64,000 nucleotides of DNA from Archilochus colubris (Eukaryota > Chordata > Aves > Apodiformes > Trochilidae), in NCBI GenBank assembly GCA_023079485.1, contig CM041083.1, positions 141,125,052 to 141,189,051 on the forward strand. The letters run 5' to 3'. Below the pieces are notes generated by a model. The model worked only from the letters and a program-made list of their open reading frames with translations, ran no database searches and was not told the DNA's origin. The translations under genes and the position numbers were made by a program. Below are positions 1 through 9,400 of this stretch, one piece after another; position 1 is the first letter of the stretch, and every line of letters starts with the position of its first letter.

Positions 1-660
1 ACAGCAACCATGTACACAGGGGTGGTGCCATGGCTCAGACACCCCACAGAGCTGGTGTGTCACAAGAGTTCTGAATTCATCTCTGTGCACCTGCACTTCC
101 CCCTCCTGCTCTGCCAGCAGGTTTCTCATTCCCACTTGCCCCCCTTGTTTGCTGCATCCACACACAGCAGCTTCAGTGCCCTCTGCTCACAGCTTTTCAT
201 CTGCAGTTTCGTCCACCTCATGTGTCTTGAGATGAGAAACATGAGATTCCTCTGGCCTCCTGTACAGTTTAGTGAGTAAATAAATGTATCAAGGCCTTTT
301 TTCAGATCCGTGCAGCCAGCTTTGACTCTTTGTTCAGAAAATTAAGAGGAAAATCTGTTTTTACAAATCTTTGCTCATCCCAAACTTTTCCTCCAGCCTT
401 TCAAGGGAAACACCAAGTTCTGAGTCTTTTCACAATGAGATGGAAAATCCCCAGGTTCCCAATGGGAAATTTCTGTGCCCAGTACTTATGCACATAAGAA
501 GGTGAAGCTCTTCACAGCCCTTCTCTTGTCATGGTCTCTGATGCTCTTAAGCATTAAAGAGACAGGGGACAAGTCCATGAAGACAACATGGCTGTGCCTA
601 TCCATCACATGCAGCATATGGCTCTGGGTCCCCTCTGAGCCCCTTGTGGTGCTTCTTTGG
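1..660. other. Intergenic, no gene seen
   Basis: Mixed-composition sequence with short non-homologous frames only. Nothing recognised. Confidence 0.6.
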
Positions 661-723
661 CCACATAATCAATATTTTTTACATAATCAATATTTTGAAG
701 AAGACACAATCAATATTTTTTGC
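661..723. repeat. Triplicated ATAATCAATATTTT motif
   Basis: Copies at 663-678 and 681-696 are identical (ACATAATCAATATTTT). A third, 706-719, lacks two bases. The core ATCAATA resembles ONECUT-type binding sites. Confidence 0.7.
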
Positions 724-1019
724 ATGCTTTTCTAGGTTAAGGGGTTGGAAGAGTGGAGGGCTGTGCAGCAGGCACCCCACCAAGGGGCTTTTTGTGACAT
801 CAAACAGAGGGGACCTGTTGTGTGCTGAGGGATGGGGCTGAACCACTCTGGTGGTGGGGCTTGCTGCCAGTTTTCTTTAGCAGTGGTTGCACTCCCAGAG
901 TACTGTTGTTCAATTTTACCTTTATTGTATGAATTATATACACTGAGTTTGGGGGGGGGGGTCTTTTCTTTTTTCTTTTCTTTTTTCTGTTTTTTTTTCT
1001 TTTCTCTTTTATTCTTTTC

Positions 1020-1160
1020 TTTTCCCCTTTCCTTTCCTTTCCTTTGCTTTCCTTTCCTTTCCTTTTTTTTCTCTTCTCTTCTCTTCTCTTCTCTTCTCTT
1101 CTCTTCTCTTCTCTTCTCTTCTCTTCTCTTCGCTTCGCTTCGCTTCGCTTCGCTTCGCTT
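1020..1160. repeat. Three adjoining pentanucleotide arrays CCTTT, CTCTT, CGCTT
   Basis: Imperfect CCTTT units (about 1024-1064) are followed by twelve perfect CTCTT units (1071-1130) and six perfect CGCTT units (1131-1160). The surrounding 950-1265 is pyrimidine-rich and preceded by a G11 run (951-961). Confidence 0.95.
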
Positions 1161-1649
1161 CCTCTTCTCTTTTTTCTATTTGTTGTTTTTGTTTGCTTGT
1201 TTTGGTTGGGTTTGTTTTTTTCTCTCTTTTTTTTTTTTAGCTATTATTTTAGCTATTTTTTTTAGCTATTAAAGAGGGTATGATTTCCTTTCACCGAGTC
1301 ACCCTTCCCCTGAAAATAGTTTTGACAGCTGAGTTAGTGTGATATTAGAGCTTGCAGTGAGAGAAGAGCAGAGCTGCTGGGGCTGTCACAGGGGTTATTC
1401 AAGGTCTTTTCCTCTACCAGGGCTGTGCAGGATCTCCAACAACCAGGTTGTTCCCTTGACGCTGAAGACAGCACAGTGTACGCTCATTTGGATGAATTCC
1501 AGCAACAGACCTGGAAGTGACAAGCACAGAAATGCAAAGTGTTGCCACGTAACAACACTGTGACAGGTTTTCAGTGTTTGTTAGGTGTCTTCTTCTGCTT
1601 CCCAAGCTGATAATTAAAAATGGATTAGGATTGTAGATTCCCAGGACTG

Positions 1650-2330
1650 TGTGCATGGGCAGGGACCTTTCTTGGTCACCTCATCTGACCCTCTTCCAAG
1701 GCAGAGCCAGCCCCAGGGCTCAGCAGGTTGTGCAGGGTTACATCTAGCTGGTTTTTGTGTCTTTTAAGAGGGAGACTGCACCACCTCTCTGGGCTCCTGT
1801 CCTTGCAGTGACCCCCAACATGGAGAAAAGCTTTTTCCTAGCTTGCTGGAGTTTGCTTTTCTGCCACCCCTGCTTGTTCCTTCTTGTCCCTTTGCTGTGG
1901 TCCTCAGAGAAGAGTTTGGCCAGATAACTTCCCTTTTGGCCACTGGAGACAGCAGCAGGGTCTCTGCAGTATCCTCCAGCCACTGAGCAAGGACACAGGG
2001 CTCCAGATGTGGCCTGGCAAGTCTTCATGATGGGGGAAAACCTTCTCAGCCTCCCAGATGTGCTCTTCTTCATGATGAGCCAGGTATGTGGCTCAATGTC
2101 TTTGCTGCAAGCTTTGGTGCACTACTCACTTATGTTCAACTTCTTCAGCCGTTCCACCTGTCCTGTGCCATGGGGCTGTCCTGTCCCAGCTGACAACTCT
2201 GTCCTTCCCCTTGCTGAGCTCAGGAGGGTCTGGAGGTCCTCTCGGAGTGGCAGTCCTGCTCTCCAGCATGTCAACCACCACTCCATGGTGCCCATGGTTA
2301 ATGCTAAACACCTTCCTGACATACACCAGT
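1650..2330 (-). mobile_element. Old CR1 LINE fragment, - orientation
   Basis: Decayed CR1 3' region. Recognisable phrases include the 'accacctctctgggc' segment near 1780, 'gagtttggcc' near 1911 and 'ggctccagatgtggcct' near 2000, in the usual order for an inverted copy. No intact frame. Ends are approximate. Confidence 0.6.
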
Positions 2331-2339
2331 CCATACTGG

Positions 2340-3950
2340 TTGCAGCTGGATGTCCACCTGCTGACTAGTGAACTGTGTTCCCATCTGCTATCCATTCTCC
2401 TGGTTCTCTCCAAGCCAACAGACAAGCTCCCTGTCTGGTCCCTGTGTTGCAAGCTGCACTGATACCAGATTGTATGACATCAAATGGAAAATCCTCTGCT
2501 TTTCCCCTTCAGCTCACTCAGGATGTGAAAACAAGGCAGGGTGTGCTCTTGGTTAATCTCAACCATCTTCTTCTCTTTCAGCTGCTTGCAAATATCTCCC
2601 AGGAGGAGTTATGTACTTAATGAGGAGTTACTTGTTTCTTGCCAATCCCATTTCTTTAATTATACTTTCTGAAATGCAGATTTTAATTAAAATTATTTCC
2701 GCAGTTACCCATCTAGTGTTAAAAAGATGGATAAAAAGGATGGATAAAAAGAAAATGCCTGTTCACAAGCACCAGCTGACTGCCAAAAGCAATTTGCTGG
2801 TGGCACAGACATTTCTTCCACCAGCAAGTCTTGCTGGTCTTCCATAACGTTTAAGTTTCTTAAGCTCAGATCTACTGTTGCATCACTCTCCAGATGTTGG
2901 TATCTTTCATTTGCACTGACAAATATCTGCCGTTGTCATTAACAATATGCAATACTGGAGAAGAAATCTAGGACATAAACCACCTTAATATAACTCACTG
3001 CTGTTACATGACTTGTTTTCCTTACTTGTTCTTTTTTTTTGGTTGGTTGGTTTGTGGTTTTTTTTTTATGTGAATGTATTTTTGTAATTTATTAGTTCTA
3101 ACAGATTTATGTATTTAATTTCTGCATCAGTTGACATTAGAGCCATAGATTATTATACAGTAAAGATATAATAAAATTATACTAATTCCATTTATTCTTT
3201 CAATGTCTTTAATACACCTATCTAATACATATTTTTGGAGCTTCAAGTCACAGATTTCCATCTGTTCAACTTTATTCTTTTCTTTTATAGTAGACAATGC
3301 TGTTAAGTTGGTGTATTTACATTTTCAGTTATCGCTGAACTTTACTAACACTAGTTTAGAAACAAGAAAATTTAATTTAAATCACCTACTTAAATAATTT
3401 ATCTTCCATACCCTTGCCTAATTCAGCTGGCACTGTTGAATTTAGGGTAGCGAATTATGTTCAGGTTACAGACAGCATATAAAGCAACCAGACCTGCTCC
3501 TTCTCTCCCTGCTTTCCCCCCTGACCTGCTCACTTCTGAAACCACTACATAGGAACCTCCACAAGCCTTTTAACCTCTTGGCAGATGTTTCATATTGATC
3601 CTTTCCAGGACACTGCCCAGTCTCCCTGTCTTCTTTTAACTTTAAAAAACCACAACCCATAGTTGTCCTGAGTATCAGCCAGCTCATGGTGAAATGGCTG
3701 GAAGGACCTTTTTGTTCACCTTCCTCTCCTTTCTATGGGGCATACAAATTGGTCAGATGTCTGTAAATCTTTGTTTTCTTTTACTCAACCTGACTCCTCT
3801 TTCAGCACCTGAAAACAAGTTAAATCACTTCAAATTGGTGGCTGTTATGCTAAAGTATCACACTGCCTGTTCCAAGGCAGAAAAGCACAATAAATTTCTA
3901 TGCTCAGAAGCTCAGTGTTATTTAGCTGACAGAATAACTCTGCCCTATTA
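2340..3950. other. Intergenic AT-rich sequence
   Basis: No coding homology, known repeat or RNA recognised. Composition turns AT-rich from about 2600 to 3450. Confidence 0.55.
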
Positions 3951-3970
3951 ATCCAGCTGACAGGCTCAGG

Positions 3971-4548
3971 TACAGCTGTGTAGTGTAACGAGGCAACCAG
4001 GTGCCACTAATTGCCAGGTAGTGAGCATGAGCTTGTGTCAAGCCCACCTGTGCCCAATTAGGGTGGGCCCCCACTGCGCATGAGCAGGACCAGGGGGCCA
4101 ATAAAAGGTGAGTCCTGAAGCACAGGCTCAGCTCAGTCCTGAGCATGCTTTGCAGAGAGGCCAGTTGCTCTTGGAGCACTGTATTACCTTCATTGCGCCA
4201 CTAACGCTCATCGCCCTCAGGGTGAGGCTCTGAGGAGTCTCAGAACCCAGGGCCTCAGCATTGCAGTACTGGGTCTTAGCCAGCTGCGCCACTCAAGCCT
4301 CACCCTGAGGGCGATGAGCGTTAGTGGCGCAATGAAGGTAATACAGTGCTCCAAGAGCAACTGGCCTCTCTGCAAAGCATGCTCAGGACTGAGCTGAGCC
4401 TGTGCTTCAGGACTCACCTTTTATTGGCCCCCTGGTCCTGCTCATGCGCAGTGGGGGCCCACCCTAATTGGGCACAGGTGGGCTTGACTCATGCTCACTC
4501 CCTGGCAATTAGTGGCACCTGGTTGCCTTGTTATACTACACAGCTGTC
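3971..4548. repeat. Near-perfect inverted repeat of about 255 bp arms with tRNA-like centre
   Basis: The left arm (3971-4229) and right arm (4296-4548) are reverse complements. Their inner parts match without gaps; the outer parts differ by a 6-bp indel (CTTGTG, near 4032) and a few substitutions. The unpaired centre is about 57-66 bp. Each arm carries CCAATAAAAGG, resembling a promoter or poly(A) element, and is bounded by TGTAGTG and ACGCTCA-like ends reminiscent of an LTR. Neither arm encodes a recognisable protein; the two mirrored open frames simply reflect the symmetry. A CR1 tail begins about 11 bp beyond the right arm. I do not recognise the family. Confidence 0.9.
4226..4299 (-). repeat. 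tRNA-like sequence at the centre of the palindrome
   Basis: Read on the - strand this is 74 nt, tRNA length. It has an A-box match TGGCGCAGCTGG (4291-4280) and a degraded B box GGTTCTGAGACTC (4247-4235) about 33 nt apart, as in Pol III promoters. The ends pair (GGCTTGAG with CTCAGAGCC, one bulge) like an acceptor stem, and CAGTA/TGCTG can form an anticodon-like stem. The T arm pairs poorly and no clear anticodon can be assigned, so this is a tRNA-derived relic rather than a working tRNA gene. Confidence 0.5.
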
Positions 4549-4558
4549 TCAGTGTCCA

Positions 4559-4905
4559 AATCATAGAGTCATAGAATGGTTTGGGTTGGAAGGGACCTTA
4601 AAGATCATCCCGTTTCAGCCCCCCTGCATGGGCAGGGACACCTCCCACCAGCCCAAGTCACTCCAAGCCCCATCCAACCTGTCCTGGAACGCTTCCAGAG
4701 AGGAGGCATCCACAGCTTCCCTGGGCAACCTGTGCCAGTGTCTCACCATCCTCACAGTGAAAAATTTCTTTCTAATATCTAGTCTAAAACTACCTTTTCA
4801 GTTTAAAACTGTTGCTTCTCGTCCTATGATTACACCCCCTTGTAACAAGTCCCTCCCCAGCTTCCCTGTAGGCCCCCTCAGATACTGGAAGGCCACTATA
4901 AGGTT
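4559..4905 (-). mobile_element. CR1 LINE 3' fragment, - orientation
   Basis: Begins with the inverted CR1 tail (tcatagaatggtttgggttg) and continues through the standard 3' region to about 4905. It abuts the right arm of the palindrome. Its sequence differs from the other recent copies, so it belongs to another subfamily. Confidence 0.85.
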
Positions 4906-5670
4906 ATAGATATGCCCATTGTAAAGACATATAGCTCATTAAAAGGGACTCCTGGCCCCGCTGACTTCTCTGAGCAGTCTGAGGGGTTGGCACTACTGGG
5001 GTTCAGTAAGAGAGTAAGAGCACTAGCTAACAACGCTGACTAGCAGCAACAACACCAGCATGATGGGCAAGGCTTTCTAAAACCCAAGCTCCCCTTGCAA
5101 TGGTGGCATTTAGAGAGCATGTGGGCTCTGCTATCTGCTGTGTGCCCCTTGCTCTTCTCTCTGCAGGGACCTCCTGGGGACACTTTTCAGTCCTGCTCCT
5201 CTGTGAATAGAGTGAACTCAGGGTTGGGCATCTGCCTTTGAACATAGAAGAGCCTTTGACTGTAAAGCAGATAAGAAAGGTACCTAAATGACACCTAGGT
5301 GTTCTCTGCTCTGCCTTGTCTTATACTTGTCTAGCAAACCTTTATTATATTTTTTTTAAATTTCCCCTTATATCTCCTTCATTTTTCTGTTGGCTTTTCT
5401 GGTGGAGTGCTGAGAATGAGGCAGTGAGCAAACAAGGTGGGGGATATGCTCTGAAGCTGTGCTACCGTGGTCAGAGATCACCTAAAACATTCCCCTACAG
5501 ACAGCAGGAAAACACTGATCTTGATTTGTCCAGCTGTGCCACATGGCAAACCCACTAGCAAATAAATGGTGCCTCTGTACTCACACCTGCTGTCATCTCC
5601 TGCACCCAGAGAGATTGTTACAGCTGTAGTGGGAGAATGATATCCACTATTTGAGGGTTAATAGGGAAGG
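4906..5670. other. Intergenic, nothing recognised
   Basis: Lies between the CR1 and the GGAAA array. Frames are short and resemble no known protein. Confidence 0.55.
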
Positions 5671-5945
5671 GATGGGAAGGAAAAGGAAAAGGGAAGGGGA
5701 AGGAAAAGGGAAGGAAAAGGAAAAGGGAAGGAAAAGGAAAAGGGAAGGAAAAGGAAAGGAAAGGAAAGGAAAGGAAAGGAAAGGAAAGGAAAGGAAAGGA
5801 AAGGAAAGGAAAGGAAAGGAAAGGAAAGGAAAGGAAAGGAAAGGAAAGGAAGGAAAGGAAAGGAAAGGAAAGGAAAGGAAAGGAAAGGAAAGGAAAGGAA
5901 AGGAAAGGAAAGGAAAGGAAAGGAAAGGAAAGGAAAGGAAAAGAA
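5671..5945. repeat. GGAAA pentanucleotide array
   Basis: All-purine tract, irregular at first and then regular AAAGG units from about 5744 to 5940, with one shortened unit near 5850. It ends about 290 bp before the ATP4B TATA box. The long Lys/Gly/Glu/Arg open frame across it is an artefact of the repeat. Confidence 0.95.
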
Positions 5946-5971
5946 GGGAAAGGAAAAAGTTCTCCTTTGCT

Positions 5972-6170
5972 TTATCTGCTCTGATAACTATTGCATTGAG
6001 TTTATCACAAGCCTACGGGCACTTTGCAAAATGTGTAACTCTGCTGATTGGCTAAGGCTGTGAAGAGAAAGGAGAAGGGCATTTGAAAGGAATTACCTTT
6101 TCTTTGCCAGCCTTAACATCAGCATTATCAACACCCTTTATAAAGAACTGTATCTGCTGCAAGCTGATAA
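5972..6170 (+). promoter_or_regulatory. Cluster of five WGATAR sites upstream of ATP4B
   Basis: Full WGATAR matches occur at 5972-5977 (reverse), 5982-5987, 6002-6007 (reverse), 6125-6130 (reverse) and 6165-6170, all within 200 bp and ending about 64 bp before the TATA box. GATA factors are known regulators of gastric proton pump genes in mammals. Use of these particular sites is inferred. Confidence 0.55.
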
Positions 6171-6233
6171 TGGTGAGCAGGGGCTTTCATTGGTACAGGA
6201 AGTAATCTCCGTGACCTTCACTGGAGAAGAAAG

Positions 6234-6240
6234 TATAAAA
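6234..6240 (+). promoter_or_regulatory. ATP4B: TATA box of ATP4B
   Basis: TATAAAA, 92 bp before the start codon, which implies transcription starting near 6260-6270 and a short leader. A second TATA-like TATAAAG lies at 6139-6145. A TATA promoter fits a strongly cell-type-specific gene. Confidence 0.75.
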
Positions 6241-6331
6241 ACCAAAGTGCTTTTCTTGGTTGACTTTTGGGTACCGGTTGAATTTCTTAGTATCTGAGGA
6301 GGACACACTTTGGGGACAATTTTGTGAAAAA

Positions 6332-6443
6332 ATGGCAACTTTAAATGAAAAAAAGACCTGCAGTGAACGGATGGAAAATTTCCGTCGTTTTGTCTGGAAT
6401 CCCGAAACGAAGCTCTTTATGGGAAGGACCTTAATTAACTGGG
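6332..6443 (+). CDS. ATP4B: ATP4B coding exon 1 (cytoplasmic tail)
   Basis: Start codon at 6332, about 98 bp below a TATA box. It encodes residues 1-37 ([14 protein letters not shown]...) plus the first base of codon 38. The donor GTAGGT begins at 6444. The next in-frame Met (codon 14) would remove the conserved EKKTC region, so 6332 is the right start. Confidence 0.95.
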
Positions 6444-9400
6444 GTAGGTTTCCACATGCAAGAGTCTTCTCTTCCTTCTGGTACACTTGAAAACCTTGGC
6501 AGTGGGAGGGTTGTTCTAATGAATGGAACAGAATGTTGTGGTAGATGTGCTGTGATTGCTAAAAACATCAGTTCTCATACATGCTTTTGAGCCACTTATA
6601 GGTTGGCCCTTTAAGCTGTGTCAATCAGATCAAAAGATTGATCAAAGTAATTCCTACAAATGGAACAAAACTTGAAACTGATTTTGGAATAAACAACTTG
6701 GAAGGACTAAACAAATTAACAGTTAACTTATCAATAGCTAAAGGTGGTGGTTAGTGTGGTTCTGGCACTAACCAGAACCTGACTAAAGGGTGTTCTGGTA
6801 CATGGAAAATTTTGCTTAATTGGTGGGTTTTATTCAATTCTTTGGAAACACATTTGCTTTTCTCAAATTCCTTTCTAAGTTACTATCTTCTCACTTATCA
6901 GCATGTGCTAATGTATATTTCATCTAAGTCTCCCTGTGTCCCTTGCATCTATGACAATTATGTGTTTTTCCTATCCCCACTCTGGGAAGGGTGTCCCTGA
7001 CCATTGTCAAAGGAAGGTCCCTGTTCTCCCCACAAACCATAAGATTTGGGTTTAAAGCCTGCGAGAGTATTTGAGAGTATTTGCCACTCTTAAAACTGTA
7101 ATTTTACAAAAAATGAAAGTGAAATGTGAGCCTTTCCAGTCTGCAGAGAAGAAGGTGCTACAAGGCACTGATGATTACAGGGAATGATTTCTGATGGCCA
7201 CCCCAAAATAACTACTGGCTGCGTGTAGGGCACCAGCATCTGTGAGACACATTAAGCACATACAGACAAAACCACAACATTATTCTGCATCCTAACAACA
7301 GAACAAAATAGCAAGATGACACATTTTGCTGAAGGTGTTTTCAGTAATAAAAGGCAGTGAAGTGCTAGGGGTCTAAAATCAACACGCTTAAGATACAGAC
7401 ATCCAAATAACACAAGGAGCAACTTGGTTTTGTCAAAGAAATACCTCAGCTGTGTCACTTAGTCATAGAATCAACAGATCATATAATACCAGGTTGGAAG
7501 GGGCTTCATAGATCATCTGGTCCAACCTTTCTTGTCAAAATCATGTCCATGTATAGTAAGTAGCTTAAATGGCCTTAATAGTTGAAGTTACTTCAAGACA
7601 CCACATCATCTTTTAAGCTTTAAATAATCTGAGCTAAGCAACAAAAACTTTAAAAATATGTGTAGAAATGAAAAAATTTACAGCCATTTTTTTTCTAGAA
7701 TAATATTCTTTTAAGGGTAGAGAAAAAGATCCAATCCACCAGTCCCTTTGCAGAGAAAACCTTCCTGGGGACAAGGGTAGAAAAGAGATGGCCACCCCTG
7801 CTGAGGACATCCTGGCCATGGAAAGATCACTACAGCACCATGCTTGAAAAATAAGATTTTGCCCTTCATTTTTTTTTTCCACAGTGTGGATCAGCTTGTA
7901 CTACCTGGCTTTCTACGTGGTGATGTCAGGGCTGTTCGCTCTCTCCATTTACTGTTTAATGAGGACAATTAATCCATATGAGCCAGATTACCAAGATCAT
8001 CTGAAGTCCCCAGGTACTGCCACCGGGCACAAGGAGGGACAAAAGTGAACTAAATTAGGTCAATTCTCCTCAAAGAATCCCTGTAAAATTTAACCTCTGT
8101 CTGAGAACACTTTTAGACTTAAAATAAAAACCCCAAAACCAAACCCCCCCCCCCATATTTATTTAATTTATTAATTTTTCTGTATTTCTCTATTTCTATA
8201 TCCAAATATCTACCTCCTCTCCCCAAGGGCAGGGGTCAGCCCCTGGGGAAATGCTGCTTTCTGCTCCAGCTCCCCAAACATCCCAGAGGGATTTGGGGTT
8301 CCTGGCAAGATGGAGGGATGTTGGGACAAGCAGCCTGGGCTGGGTATTTCCATGCTTGCTGTCAGCACAGAAAGAGTCTGGAAGAGCAGGAATCCCTCCT
8401 CTATGGGACATGTTATACCAGTGGCTAAGCCAGTAAAAATCAGACAAGGACACGTGGGTTTAGAGATCTTTGGGACATGAAGTGAGACTGGGGAGACACA
8501 AGACAGCATCAGCAAGAGATCATCACTGCTAAAACTTCACCCCTCTAGTGCCTTGTTCTTACAAGGAATGGTATAGAAAAAAAAATATTTTTTTTGAAGC
8601 TTTAGGACCAGCCCTAAAAATCATTTAGTCTGCTTGTTGCTGAATTTTGAAGTTTCATTTCAGCTTGATGTTTGCTGGCAAAATAATTCCTGTAGAATAT
8701 TAAGCATGGCTTCTTCAAAAGCTGCTTCTCACACTGCAGTACAATCTGTTTCTTCAATCTGACATGACTATGACAACTGTTATTTTTAACAAGTCCTGGG
8801 GAAATCCAGTGCAATTGCTGGAATAATTTTGCAAGCTCTGCTGATAATAGCACAGATAGACATGAAACTAAAAGTTCCGCAGAGGGCTTAGTTTTTCAGT
8901 TTAACCACACGTGGGTAAATCCTCTCCAGCAGAGCCTGGGGATCTCCAGCACTTAAAATAACCAAGCCTTGATGTGGCATAATTGCTATTGTCAACTTAA
9001 ATAAATCAATCTGTGCCTGGCACCTCACCCCTCCTTTGCCTTCCTTTTTCTTCTCCCCTGAAGGTGTAACATTACGACCCAACGTTTATGGGGATAAAGG
9101 ACTACAGATTTATTACAACGTATCCGACAACAAAACCTGGGAAGGTTTAGTGACAACTCTTCAGACATTTCTGACAGGTAAAAATAAGGTTTTTTCCTGC
9201 ATCACCCTGAAGAAACATGCTGTTGCATTCAGTCTGAAGACCTTAAGTGAGAGTTTCCATTTCACAGTTGTCTTTCAGAAATCAGAGATTTCAAGTGGAA
9301 AATGCATCTTCTGAAAGGGACTGATGAATAAATAATCTCATGAATCTATAAATCAAATCTACATAAACATGTTAATTAAAGCAGAGCTTAGCTGCTGCTT

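Noticed and set aside
832..1272. 146-residue Phe/Leu/Ser-rich open frame
   Set aside because: It is the translation of the pyrimidine pentanucleotide arrays.
4226..4299. A functional tRNA gene
   Set aside because: The B box departs from GGTTCGANTCC, the T arm pairs poorly and no anticodon can be assigned. It is listed only as tRNA-like.
4346..4909. 187-residue open frame mirrored by another on the opposite strand at 3922-4179
   Set aside because: The mirrored frames come from the inverted repeat, and the right frame continues into CR1. No protein family is recognised.
5651..6055. 134-residue Lys/Gly/Glu/Arg-rich open frame
   Set aside because: It is the translation of the GGAAA array, not a gene.
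1..6300. Search for GRK1 exons expected from mammalian synteny
   Set aside because: No kinase or RGS-domain exon could be read on either strand; the gene presumably lies outside the window.
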